From: Candidatus Edwardsbacteria bacterium RifOxyA12_full_54_48
GTDB taxonomy: Bacteria; Edwardsbacteria; AC1; EtOH8
NCBI GenBank assembly: GCA_001777915.1
Contig: MFFN01000003.1
Span: 174,144-238,143 of the forward strand
Reading direction: 5' to 3'
Length of the DNA stretch: 64,000 bases
The translations under genes and the position numbers were made by a program. The notes below the pieces were generated by a model, which was given only the letters and a program-made list of their open reading frames with translations, ran no database searches and was not told where the DNA came from. This document shows, piece by piece, positions 42,907-51,191 of this stretch. Position 1 is the first letter of the stretch, and each line of letters starts with the position of its first letter.

Positions 42907-43374
42907 TTAATATAGGTTCCGGTTATTGGCCACGGTCTGCAGCACCCATTGGAAGCCGATGGTCACATACCCTGCGCTCTCGCTTCTAGAGACCGCAGTT
43001 ACTCTGGCGTAGTGTACCACGTTATCGGTTTTGACAAAATAGCTGTAGCCATCGGTCACCGTCGATGAAGTGCTGTATCCGGTGTCTGGCGCTGTGGTCC
43101 CAGAGCCCTGCACGATACCGTTGGCTTCGAAATTTACCGCCGGGTAAGCATAACAGACAAGGGCAATCTTGCCGTAATTGATCCCGCCGCTGACAAAGGA
43201 GTATGAATCCCGGTTATCCCCGGAGGAAACGGACAGTTGGGCGGTCCCGGTGATCACCGTGGTGGTCGGAGCCTCGGTCGGTTTGGGGGTGCAGCCTTCA
43301 AAAGACATGATGAAGGCCAGGGTTATCGCCAGTAATGGCAACAACCATAAAAGGGTGTATTTTCTTTTATCCAT
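42907..43374 (-). CDS. Putative lipoprotein of unknown function
   Basis: 155 residues. Signal peptide with lipobox-like SFEGC (Cys28), then a Thr/Pro-rich linker and a domain of about 110 residues predicted beta-rich (GTAQLSVSSGDNRDSYSFVSGG, ITYARVTAV-like strands). Not recognised. Precedes the SPOR gene by six bases. Its ATG lies eight bases after a -10 box, so the mRNA is probably leaderless. Confidence 0.6.
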   Translation of the reverse strand: MDKRKYTLLWLLPLLAITLAFIMSFEGCTPKPTEAPTTTVITGTAQLSVSSGDNRDSYSFVSGGINYGKIALVCYAYPAVNFEANGIVQGSGTTAPDTGYSTSSTVTDGYSYFVKTDNVVHYARVTAVSRSESAGYVTIGFQWVLQTVANNRNLY

Positions 43375-43382
43375 AACTGTTC

Positions 43383-43411
43383 ATTCTATCGCATTAAGAG
43401 AATAAATTCAA
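43383..43411 (-). promoter_or_regulatory. Promoter giving a probably leaderless mRNA for the lipoprotein gene
   Basis: -35 TTGAAT (43406-43411), 17-base spacer, -10 TAGAAT (43383-43388), then eight bases to the ATG at 43374. No Shine-Dalgarno sequence fits in between. The -35 continues the T-tract of the miaB terminator. Confidence 0.72.
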
Positions 43412-43415
43412 CAAA

Positions 43416-43450
43416 AAACTGTCCTTAAATATTTAATTCAAGGACAGTTA
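43416..43450 (-). terminator. Terminator overlapping the 3' end of miaB
   Basis: Minus-strand arms AACTGTCCTT and AAGGACAGTT followed by TTTT. The first arm lies in the last codons of miaB. Confidence 0.85.
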
Positions 43451-44754
43451 CGGCGTGAGCCGGTCAGGGTGGACTGGGTGGCCTTATTTACTGTTACTTT
43501 GACGATATCTCCGGGGCTGACGCCCGATGCGCAGTCAAAGGCCACCGGTTTGTTCCCGGGGCTGCGCCCCATCATCTGCCCCCTTTTGGGAACGGCTTTT
43601 TCCACCAGCACGATAAAAGTTTTTCCGATATCGGCCTGGTTGGATTCCTGCGAAATTTTCTGCTGAAGCGATATCATTCTCGCCAGGCGATCCTGCCTGA
43701 CATCTTCGGCCAGCTGCCCCGGCATCTGGGCCGCCTTGGTGCCAGGCCGGATGGAATACTTATAGGTGAAGGCCGAGTCGAACCTGATGTCCTGCATGAC
43801 ATCCAGGGTCATCTTAAAATCCTCTTCGGACTCTCCGGGGAACCCGGCTATCAGGTCGCTGGTCAGCACCAGATCGGGCATCAGTTTCCGGGCGGTGGAT
43901 ACGATCTCCCGGTATTGCCCCAGGGTATATTTGCGGTTCATCTGGGCCAACACCCGGTCGCTGCCCGACTGCAGGGGCAGATGCAGGTGCCGACAGATCT
44001 TTTGATTCCCGGCCATGGTCTCCAGCAGTTTAATGCCGCAATCCTTGGGATGGGAGGTGATGAAGCGCAGCCTCTCCAGTCCCGGCACATCGGCCGCTTG
44101 GGCCAGCAGACCGGGGAAATCCGTGCCAGCGGAGAGGTAGGAGTTCACGTTCTGGCCCACTAAAGTGATCTCCTTGATGCCCCTCTCGGCCAGGCATTTT
44201 ATTTCGCCCAGGATGTCACCGGACGTTCGGGAATACTCCCGCCCCCGGACATAGGGAACTATGCAGTAACTGCAGAAATTGTCGCAGCCCCGCATCACCG
44301 CCAAAAAGGCGCCGACCTGCTTTTCGAACCTCGGGATGATGCTTAAATCAGGGCCGGCTTTCTCCAATCCGGTGATGGCGGCCCTGGCCCCTGTTTTCAG
44401 AAGACTCTGGAGATGCGGCACGATCTCCCGATACCTCTCGGTTCCCAGGACCAGATCCAACTGGCGAAAGCGGTCCAATAAATTCTGGCCATTCTCCTGG
44501 CCCACGCAGCCCATCAGTATCATCAGACGGCCGGGGCTTCTCCTCTTCCAGGATTTCAATTCGCCCACCCGCCCCAGCACCCGCTCCTCGGCATGCCCCC
44601 GGACCGCACAGCTGTTGATCACCACCAGCTGGGCCTGCTCCGGATCTTCCGTTTCCCGGCAGCCGGCCTGGTCCAGCAGGGTCCTTACCGCCGCCGAGTC
44701 ATACAGGTTCATCTGGCAGCCGTAGGTCTCCATGTAATATATCAGGTTCAGCAT
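43438..44754 (-). CDS. miaB: tRNA-2-methylthio-N6-dimethylallyladenosine synthase MiaB
   Basis: 438 residues. N-terminal methylthiotransferase domain with three cluster cysteines (YGCQMN, NSCAVRG, GCVGQ), radical SAM motif GCDNFCSYCIVPYVRG, and a C-terminal TRAM domain. It adds the methylthio group to i6A37 of tRNAs. Overlaps mtaB by seven bases. Confidence 0.94.
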   Translation of the reverse strand: MLNLIYYMETYGCQMNLYDSAAVRTLLDQAGCRETEDPEQAQLVVINSCAVRGHAEERVLGRVGELKSWKRRSPGRLMILMGCVGQENGQNLLDRFRQLDLVLGTERYREIVPHLQSLLKTGARAAITGLEKAGPDLSIIPRFEKQVGAFLAVMRGCDNFCSYCIVPYVRGREYSRTSGDILGEIKCLAERGIKEITLVGQNVNSYLSAGTDFPGLLAQAADVPGLERLRFITSHPKDCGIKLLETMAGNQKICRHLHLPLQSGSDRVLAQMNRKYTLGQYREIVSTARKLMPDLVLTSDLIAGFPGESEEDFKMTLDVMQDIRFDSAFTYKYSIRPGTKAAQMPGQLAEDVRQDRLARMISLQQKISQESNQADIGKTFIVLVEKAVPKRGQMMGRSPGNKPVAFDCASGVSPGDIVKVTVNKATQSTLTGSRRNCP

Positions 44755-46013
44755 TGTTTAGGCTGGTCCAAATTGTCGGTCAGCTCCCCCAGGATCCCCT
44801 GTTCATAAGGCTGGGATAATTTTACCCGGACCATCTGGTTCTTCAAGTTTTGCTCCGAGCGGAAATAGACCTTATAGTAATGCTCGCCAAACCCGGACCA
44901 GAGGCCTCTGTCGGCGGATTCCGCCAGCACCAGCTCGGTCTTCCCCGTCAGAGCACTAAAATATTCCTGCTGCAGTTTTTCGTGGATGTCCTTCAGGCGG
45001 TGCAGCCGCTCTTTCTTGATCTCCTCCGGGATCTGTCCGGCCATCAGGGCGGCCTTGGTGCCCGGCCTTTTTGAATAGGTGAAGACGTGCAGGTGGGTGA
45101 ACCCCAGCTCCCGGATGTTCCTGACGCCCTGGCCGAAATGCTCCTCGGTCTCGCCGGGGAATCCCGCGATGATGTCCGATCCGATGGTGATGTCCGGCAT
45201 GGCCACTCTTAATTTTCCCAGCAGTTCCCGGTAGTAGGCGACGCTGTATGGCCGGTTCATTTTTTTAAGGATGCCGTCGCAGCCGCTCTGCAGCGGCAGG
45301 TGAAGGTGCCTGGCCAGCTGGGGGATGCCCTGCATGGTCTCCATCAGGTCGTCGCTCAGGTCGTCTGGCTCCAGGGAGCTCAGGCGTATCCGGTCCAGGC
45401 CGGGAATATCCTTCAATGATCTCAACAGAATGCCCAGAGAAGGCTTGAAATCCCCCAGCCGGATCCCGGTGACCACCAGTTCGCGGTGTCCAGAGGCGGC
45501 CAGATTTTGGGCTTCGGACAGTATCTCGTCCAGCGGACGGCTGCGGGAAGCCCCCCGGGCCAGCGGCACTATGCAATAGCTGCAGCGGTGGTTGCAGCCG
45601 TCCTGGACCTTGATGAAGGCCCGGGTGTGCCCGTGGAACGTCTTGATCCCGCGGGGCAGTTTATCCTGGCTGATGCCCAGCCAGCTGAGTAATTGTCCAG
45701 CGGCCTCACTGCTGTGCCGCCCCAGCACCAAACCCACCCCGTCTATTTTAGTCAGGGGCTCTGCCGCCAGCTGCCCGTAACAGCCGATGATGATGATCTT
45801 GCCTGACGGATTGTTGCGGATGATCTTCCTGACCGTCTGCCGGGCCTGCTGTTCGGCCGCCGAGGTCACCGAGCAGGTGTTGACCAGAAAAATATCCGCT
45901 GTGCCTTCGTTATGGCGCAGGCCGGCGTTCTCCAGGGTGGTCCGCCACAGCTGGGAATCGTACTGGTTGGCCTTGCAGCCGAAGGTGGTCATTTGGAACA
46001 AAATATCTGACAT
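44748..46013 (-). CDS. mtaB: tRNA-t6A37 methylthiotransferase MtaB
   Basis: 421 residues. Same architecture as MiaB with FGCKANQYDSQ, NTCSVTSAAEQQARQ and GCYGQ, plus radical SAM GCNHRCSYCIVPLARG. The N-terminal form TFGCKANQ and the overall sequence favour the t6A enzyme over MiaB or RimO. ATG lies eight bases after the -10 box; no ribosome site. Confidence 0.9.
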   Translation of the reverse strand: MSDILFQMTTFGCKANQYDSQLWRTTLENAGLRHNEGTADIFLVNTCSVTSAAEQQARQTVRKIIRNNPSGKIIIIGCYGQLAAEPLTKIDGVGLVLGRHSSEAAGQLLSWLGISQDKLPRGIKTFHGHTRAFIKVQDGCNHRCSYCIVPLARGASRSRPLDEILSEAQNLAASGHRELVVTGIRLGDFKPSLGILLRSLKDIPGLDRIRLSSLEPDDLSDDLMETMQGIPQLARHLHLPLQSGCDGILKKMNRPYSVAYYRELLGKLRVAMPDITIGSDIIAGFPGETEEHFGQGVRNIRELGFTHLHVFTYSKRPGTKAALMAGQIPEEIKKERLHRLKDIHEKLQQEYFSALTGKTELVLAESADRGLWSGFGEHYYKVYFRSEQNLKNQMVRVKLSQPYEQGILGELTDNLDQPKQC

Positions 46014-46021
46014 AGAGATGA

Positions 46022-46050
46022 ATTATATTACATCGGCCGGATAAATGCAA
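46022..46050 (-). promoter_or_regulatory. Promoter of mtaB-miaB, probably leaderless
   Basis: -35 TTGCAT (46045-46050), 17-base spacer, -10 TATAAT (46022-46027), then TCATCTCT and the mtaB ATG. Predicted start of transcription is within 1-3 bases of the start codon. Confidence 0.75.
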
Positions 46051-46056
46051 ATAACT

Positions 46057-46086
46057 AAAAAAGGCGGCCACCAGCCGCCCTTTTTC
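46057..46086 (-). terminator. Terminator downstream of the sorting-tail remnant
   Basis: Minus-strand hairpin GGGCGGC-TGGT-GGCCGCC followed by TTTTTT. A-rich on the other side too, so possibly bidirectional. Confidence 0.85.
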
Positions 46087-46099
46087 GAGCATCCTTGTA

Positions 46100-46174
46100 T
46101 TATTTAAGTACCACCGTCTTCTTGGTTGCCTTAAAATCGCGAGCTTCCATAAGATAAAAACAAACAACTGTTAA
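46100..46174 (-). pseudogene. Remnant of a type IX-style C-terminal sorting tail
   Basis: A 24-codon open stretch bounded by TAG (46175-46177) and TAA (46100-46102). It reads ...FYLMEARDFKATKKTVVLK in its last part. The end FKATKKTVVLK is almost the same as the real tail FDATKKMVILK of the protein at 63085-64000. The body of the gene is gone; a good terminator still follows. It lies 25 bases after the stop of the YCF48-like gene, whose protein ends without such a tail. Confidence 0.68.
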
Positions 46175-46199
46175 CTATCCTTTCTCCATTCTTCTTTTT

Positions 46200-47522
46200 T
46201 TATTTATATATTAATATTTTCTTTGAAGTCCCGCTGTAACTGGCGAAAGCCCAACCCATACGAGGGCTGAGAAATTGTACAGTGGTTATTTGATAATCCG
46301 GAAAATCAAGTTTAACCCAAGTCTTTCCGCTGTCCACTGTGTGTATCATAAAAGTAAAACCGCTCATCCAGCCGTAGGCCGGGTCGGCAAATGATGCATC
46401 GCTTAAAGCCCCGTAAGCATCGCTCGTTTGAGTTACCCAGGTCGCACCATTATCACGGCTGAACTTGCCTTCAACCCAAACATATCCGGGATAAAGACAT
46501 TCCAAGGCAACCGTAGGCCAGTCTAAATTATAAAAAATAGGCGGAAAAGCGTTTAAAGCAAGAATCCAACTTATTCCTCCATCCACGGATTTGAACAATT
46601 CTCTTGTGGTTCGTGCCCAACAGGTATTTAAATTGAGATATTTAATTTTACGCACACTTTCATCTAAGCTTGTGTCCATTGGTATTCCACCTACGTATGT
46701 GATCGCGTCACCGCCATTTATTGTTTTATAAACATACCGTACCGGAACAAGGAAACCAATGTTTCTATCTATAAAATCAATGGGGCCAGTATCGTAGGTA
46801 TAAATACTTATCCACGAATTACCGCCGTCGGTTGTCCGCATAATACCATCTATACCTCCGGTCCAACCATATTGATTATCCACAAAGTCAATGTATGTAA
46901 TACTTTCATTAATATTTGGACAGCCGTACTGCATTTGCCAGGTATATCCGCCATCAGATGTATGTATGATTATTCCGAAACCTCCATTCATTCCCATAAA
47001 ATCCGAATAACCCACTGCCCAACCCTCCAGTTCATTGACAAAGCACATGTCCTTAATGTGTGTCACAGAAATATCCCACGGGGCAGGCAAGGGAACCGCC
47101 ACTGTTTCCCACTGGCAGGGATAAATCTTTAAATCCAGCGTGGCACTGTCATTTGCCACAACGTTTGCTTTTCCATTATTCAACCGATAATCGGGCTTGT
47201 CGGCAACCAGGTTAAAAGCGCCGCCGCCCATGCCAATTAATCTGTAATTACCGTTGTTGTCGGTGGTCGCAGACAAGCCGGTACTCAAGCTTACAACCGT
47301 ACCAGCCAATGGTTGTCCGGTCAGGCTGTCGGTTATCGTTCCCTTTATCAATGTTTTATCTGCTGGCGGCTGGGTAGGGTTTTTACAGCTGCAACCGGTA
47401 AATAATAAAACAACAAACATAAAAAGCCCCGGCCCGCAGCTATTAAAACTACGAACAAAGGCTTTTAAATTATGGACCTCGATGCAAGCAAGCTTAAAGT
47501 GTAAGATTTTCTTGCTTTTCAT
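46200..47522 (-). CDS. Lipoprotein with carboxypeptidase-regulatory-like domain and YCF48/BNR-like propeller
   Basis: 440 residues from the ATG at 47522. Lipobox LLFTGCS (Cys about 44, after an unusually long N-region). A CarboxypepD_reg-like beta domain follows at about 55-130 (GTITDSLTGQPLAGTVV...TTDNNGNYRL). Then come repeated propeller motifs (TSDGGYTWQ, TTDGGNSWIS, SVDGGISWIL, DNGATWVTQ, TVDSGKTWVKL). Probably a surface beta-propeller; ligand unknown. A TTG at 47558 is in frame but is the -35 box, so it is not the start. More AT-rich than neighbours. Confidence 0.75.
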   Translation of the reverse strand: MKSKKILHFKLACIEVHNLKAFVRSFNSCGPGLFMFVVLLFTGCSCKNPTQPPADKTLIKGTITDSLTGQPLAGTVVSLSTGLSATTDNNGNYRLIGMGGGAFNLVADKPDYRLNNGKANVVANDSATLDLKIYPCQWETVAVPLPAPWDISVTHIKDMCFVNELEGWAVGYSDFMGMNGGFGIIIHTSDGGYTWQMQYGCPNINESITYIDFVDNQYGWTGGIDGIMRTTDGGNSWISIYTYDTGPIDFIDRNIGFLVPVRYVYKTINGGDAITYVGGIPMDTSLDESVRKIKYLNLNTCWARTTRELFKSVDGGISWILALNAFPPIFYNLDWPTVALECLYPGYVWVEGKFSRDNGATWVTQTSDAYGALSDASFADPAYGWMSGFTFMIHTVDSGKTWVKLDFPDYQITTVQFLSPRMGWAFASYSGTSKKILIYK

Positions 47523-47528
47523 GGTGGA

Positions 47529-47558
47529 ACTGTAGCACAATATAGGGTAAGTTGTCAA
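47529..47558 (-). promoter_or_regulatory. Promoter of the YCF48-like lipoprotein gene, probably leaderless
   Basis: -35 TTGACA (47553-47558), 18-base spacer, -10 TACAGT (47529-47534), six bases before the ATG at 47522; no ribosome site. Confidence 0.6.
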
Positions 47559-47650
47559 TCAAATGATTTATGGGGTTTTTATTTAGGGGTGTGTGTTCCA
47601 TGTCACAGAATCAATATATAAATTAGCTTGAATTTTCCATGTCATATCAC

Positions 47651-47679
47651 TTGCATTTACAACCAAAATAAATTATCCT
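47651..47679 (+). promoter_or_regulatory. Possible promoter of the MFS gene
   Basis: TTGCAT (47651-47656), 17-base spacer, TATCCT (47674-47679), ten bases before the ATG at 47690; no Shine-Dalgarno sequence is visible. Weaker match than the others. Confidence 0.4.
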
Positions 47680-47689
47680 TATTTTCGTT

Positions 47690-49096
47690 ATGCCTGAAGA
47701 TAAATATTTAAAAAACCAATCGACAGCACTGCCGGATAAAGAACCGGCCCGCAGCCTGAGGATATCCATCATCGAGGGCTCCTTTGCCTCGGTCCACATC
47801 GCCATCACCATCGGGGCGCTGGTGACCGGATATGCCCTGATGCTGGGAGCCAACGATTTCCATCTGGGCCTGCTGGCCGCCCTCAGCGCCCTATCCAACG
47901 TGGGGGCGATATTCAGCGCCTATCTGGTCGGCCTTCTGGGGCATCGCAAGAAACTCACCATCTGGGCGGCCACCCTGGGGCGCCTGCTGTGGGCGGCCCT
48001 GTGCATACTGCCCTTCCTCAATGTCCTGGCCGGATGGAAATTATTGATATTCTTTCTGGTGATCTTCATCGCCAATACCTCGGTCAATATGGCAAACAAT
48101 GCCTGGCTTTCCTGGATGACCGACCTGGTGCCGCTGAAGCGCCGGGGTTCATATTTCGGTCTGCGGAGCACCATTCTGGGCGCGGTGACCATGGCCGCCA
48201 ATTTCGGGGCCGGAAAACTGTACGATGTCATGAAAAGCCAGGCCCTGCAGCAGCAGGCTTTTGCCATCATCTTCGGAGCGGCCGCCTTTACGGCAGTGAT
48301 CGCCGGGATCATTCTCTCCAAGCAATGGGAGCCACCCCTTACCGGTGAAAAACCCCTGCCCATTTCGCAGCTGTTCCGGCTGCCCTTTGCCAACCGGGAT
48401 TTCCGCCGCCTGCTGCTGTTCTTCGTCCTGTGGTCCATGGCCACCGCAGTGGCCGGGCCCTTCTTCGCCGCCCACATGATCAAGAATCTCCACATGCCAT
48501 TCGCAGTGATCGCCTATTACTCCATCATCGCCGGGATCCTTAACTTCGCCTTCCAGCCGTTATGGGGCCGGATCATAGACCGCCTGGGCAACAAGCCGGT
48601 GATGATCTTCAATATGCTGGGCATCTTCTCCCTGCCCCTGTTCTGGCTGTTCACCACCCCCGATTTCTACCTGCCGATATGGATCGACGCCTTCATCAGC
48701 GGCCTGGTGTGGCCCGGCTTCGCCCTGGCCACCTTCAACCTGCTGCTGGTGACCGCCCCCGAGGAGAACCGCACCGCTTATCTGGCGGTCCAGAGCATGG
48801 TCACCGGGCTGGCCATCTTCGCCGCCTCGCTGGTCGGAGGCTGGCTGGCCGACAGCCTGCGCGATTTCAAATTTATCATCTTGGGGCAGACCATCATCAA
48901 CTTCCACCTGCTGTTCGTGCTGTCCTCCATCTGCCGGATCTCCCTGCTGCCCTTGGCCCTTAAATTGAGGGAGGACCAAGCCCAGTCGGTGGGAACCCTG
49001 CTGGACATGGTGGGGGACAAATCCTCCCAGCGTTTCAGCAAGATCCTGGACTCGGGCATAATGGTAATAAGAAGGGTCAGGAGCCAGCTGCAGTGA
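47690..49096 (+). CDS. Major facilitator superfamily transporter
   Basis: 468 residues with about 12 membrane helices and a central cytoplasmic loop around residue 220. MFS-type loop motif in LVGLLGHRKKLTIWAATLGR (between helices 2 and 3) and again in LWGRIIDRLGNKPVMIFN in the second half. Substrate not predictable. The only plus-strand gene in the window, in a divergent/convergent pocket between two secreted-protein genes. Confidence 0.85.
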   Translation: MPEDKYLKNQSTALPDKEPARSLRISIIEGSFASVHIAITIGALVTGYALMLGANDFHLGLLAALSALSNVGAIFSAYLVGLLGHRKKLTIWAATLGRLLWAALCILPFLNVLAGWKLLIFFLVIFIANTSVNMANNAWLSWMTDLVPLKRRGSYFGLRSTILGAVTMAANFGAGKLYDVMKSQALQQQAFAIIFGAAAFTAVIAGIILSKQWEPPLTGEKPLPISQLFRLPFANRDFRRLLLFFVLWSMATAVAGPFFAAHMIKNLHMPFAVIAYYSIIAGILNFAFQPLWGRIIDRLGNKPVMIFNMLGIFSLPLFWLFTTPDFYLPIWIDAFISGLVWPGFALATFNLLLVTAPEENRTAYLAVQSMVTGLAIFAASLVGGWLADSLRDFKFIILGQTIINFHLLFVLSSICRISLLPLALKLREDQAQSVGTLLDMVGDKSSQRFSKILDSGIMVIRRVRSQLQ

Positions 49097-49100
49097 ATAT

Positions 49101-49129
49101 GAAGGGCCCGGCGTTCCGCCGGGCCCTTC
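49101..49129. terminator. Bidirectional terminator between the MFS gene and the Omp28-like gene
   Basis: Perfect 13-bp arms GAAGGGCCCGGCG / CGCCGGGCCCTTC with a three-base loop, placed between two convergent genes. The T-run is short (AAGTTT), so strength is uncertain. Confidence 0.75.
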
Positions 49130-49166
49130 AAGTTTGATCGTCCTTTCCGGTCCGGTCCCCCGGCCC

Positions 49167-51065
49167 CTATCTTATAAGTGTCAGCCTGCCGGTGGCCTTC
49201 TGGCTGCCGGTATCCAGCTGGTAGAAATAAACGCCGCTGGGCATCGCCCGGTTCCGGCCGTCCCGGCCGTCCCACCTCAGATCGTAGTCCCCGCTTGACA
49301 GACGGGAATCCACCAGGCTCCGGACCAGCTCTCCGGCGATATTGTAGATCTTCAAGGAGGTTCTGGCCCCGGCCCGGAGCTGGAACCGGATGTTGGCCCT
49401 GCCGGTGGCGGGATTGGGGTATGATCCCTTCAGCAGACTGGTGGCCGGCAATGATGGGGCCTCCGGCTTCCCGGCCACGCCGGTCTTGTTGTAGGCCATG
49501 ATCAGCACATCGTCCACATACCACCCGTCGGCGGTGACGCTGCTGTTGCTGTTCATCCGGAAGCGGATCCTCAGGTCGGAAGCGGTCCCGCAGAAGCTGT
49601 TGAGGCTTACCGCCCGCTGGCTCCAGGCTGCCTGGGTGCCGCTATAGGAGACCACCAGGGTGGACCAGTTCAAGCCGCCGTTGGTTGAATATTGGGGCTG
49701 GCAGTAATCGCCGCCGTTGTCGACAAAATATTTCTCCCACCAATACAGGGTGGCCGAGCCGTATCCGGTCATGTCCAGGCCGGAGGCCATGTGCAGCCAG
49801 TGTCCGCTGGAGTTGGGATAGTCCCCCCCCTTGCTGTCGGTGACGCAGTGGTCCGTGGAATAGTGGTCGGCATCGGTGGTGTCCCATTGTGCAAAAGCCC
49901 CCACATACCCGGTGTCCCAGTTGCCCAAGCCGCTCTCGAAATCGTCGAAGAAGATGGTGTTGGGCGAACCCACCATGAATCTGACCGAATCGATCACCGT
50001 CAGGGTGTCGTTGTACAGCGGACTGTACACCTTCTTGTGGATGTAGACGCTCACCCAATGGCCGTCCGGCATGTTGGCCGACGGCTTGATCCCTATCAGG
50101 AAAGGCGATGCCTGATTGTTGAGGGTATCCCCCGCCGCCATGCTGCCGATGTCCCATTGGCCGTTGGTGATGGTGACGAAGGTATCGGGCGAAACGGCGG
50201 ACACCGCCGCCCCGCTTCCGGGGGCATAGCTGTTCTTCACCTTCACCCACAGGTTCAGCGATTCGTTCGGCTCGTAGAATCCGTCGCCGTCGCCCACCTC
50301 GGTAAGGCTGTAGTTTTCCTGGGCCAGGCAGGGGCCGTAAAGATGGCTCCCCTGGATTATCTGCTTATCGGCCCTCTGTATGAAGGCCGCGAACTGGCAC
50401 TTGCCCAGCACCCAGCCCGGGTCGATGCTGAAGTTCTTCTGGGCCAGCAGGCTGTCCCCGGCCGGTATGTTGATGGCCTGGCCGTTCTCATCCGGCACCA
50501 TGTCCCGCACCACGAAATCTATCTCCTCCATGCCCTGCCAGACCTCCGGGATGTTCCTTTCCAGCACCACAAAATGCAGGGTGCCAGCCTCCGAAACGGA
50601 ATTGGTGTTCTTGATCTTTACCTCCACCGTACCGGTGCCGGCGGGAAGGTCATGGGCGGCCATTCCCATGGTCAGCTCGAACGGGCTGGATACTGTTTTA
50701 TGAGCGTCGAACACCGGCCGGTAATAATCATAGTTGTTGTATGCGGCGCCGGATCCCGCACTGCCGACGATCGAATCCAGGCCATCAAAGATTACCGTCG
50801 GATACCCCGGGATCATGTCGCCGTACCAGACGATGCGGTTGTAGGTCTCGGTGGTCTGGTAGGGATCGCCGTAATGGAAGGCCAGCACCACCAGGGAATC
50901 GCCAACCTCACTATGCAGCTGGTCCAATCCGTTGGCGGCCGCCGGGCAATATTGGCACCAGGTGCCGGTGAAATCCTCGGCCACCACCACCCTTTGGGAG
51001 GCGTATGACGCGCCGGCAAGGGCCGTGATCAGGGCCACTAATCCGAACATTCTCAACCTATCCAT
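49167..51065 (-). CDS. Secreted thioredoxin-fold/Omp28-like protein with type IX-style sorting tail
   Basis: 632 residues. Signal peptide (1-22), then a thioredoxin-like domain with EDFTGTWCQYCPAAANG (CxxC). A CARDB-like or Ig-like middle follows (GFYEPNESLNLWVKVKN). Next is a jelly-roll region (FFDDFESGLGNWDTG, DLRIRFRMNSNSSVTADGWYVDDV). The C-terminal FlgD-like tail (GSYPNPATGRANIRFQL...IYNIAGELVRSL...SGVYFYQL) ends TGRLTLIR. Probably exported and anchored at the cell surface, with a possible disulfide-linked role. Confidence 0.82.
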   Translation of the reverse strand: MDRLRMFGLVALITALAGASYASQRVVVAEDFTGTWCQYCPAAANGLDQLHSEVGDSLVVLAFHYGDPYQTTETYNRIVWYGDMIPGYPTVIFDGLDSIVGSAGSGAAYNNYDYYRPVFDAHKTVSSPFELTMGMAAHDLPAGTGTVEVKIKNTNSVSEAGTLHFVVLERNIPEVWQGMEEIDFVVRDMVPDENGQAINIPAGDSLLAQKNFSIDPGWVLGKCQFAAFIQRADKQIIQGSHLYGPCLAQENYSLTEVGDGDGFYEPNESLNLWVKVKNSYAPGSGAAVSAVSPDTFVTITNGQWDIGSMAAGDTLNNQASPFLIGIKPSANMPDGHWVSVYIHKKVYSPLYNDTLTVIDSVRFMVGSPNTIFFDDFESGLGNWDTGYVGAFAQWDTTDADHYSTDHCVTDSKGGDYPNSSGHWLHMASGLDMTGYGSATLYWWEKYFVDNGGDYCQPQYSTNGGLNWSTLVVSYSGTQAAWSQRAVSLNSFCGTASDLRIRFRMNSNSSVTADGWYVDDVLIMAYNKTGVAGKPEAPSLPATSLLKGSYPNPATGRANIRFQLRAGARTSLKIYNIAGELVRSLVDSRLSSGDYDLRWDGRDGRNRAMPSGVYFYQLDTGSQKATGRLTLIR

Positions 51066-51155
51066 AGTACCTTCCTTTTTTATGGTTTACCGTCTAATTC
51101 TATATCACTTTGCCCGGTATATCAAGGGGAGCCGGATAATTATTTTATTGACAGC

Positions 51156-51182
51156 AGAGCCCCGCTGTTCCGGCGGGGCTCT
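51156..51182 (-). terminator. Hairpin after glnA
   Basis: Arms AGAGCCCCGC and GCGGGGCTCT, 10 bases after the glnA stop. No long T-tract follows on the minus strand, so termination is likely but not certain. Confidence 0.7.
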
Positions 51183-51191
51183 TTCTTCATT

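Noticed and set aside
47520-47558. TTG start for the YCF48-like lipoprotein
   Set aside because: The TTG is the first triplet of a TTGACA -35 box; the ATG at 47522 is placed correctly for that promoter.
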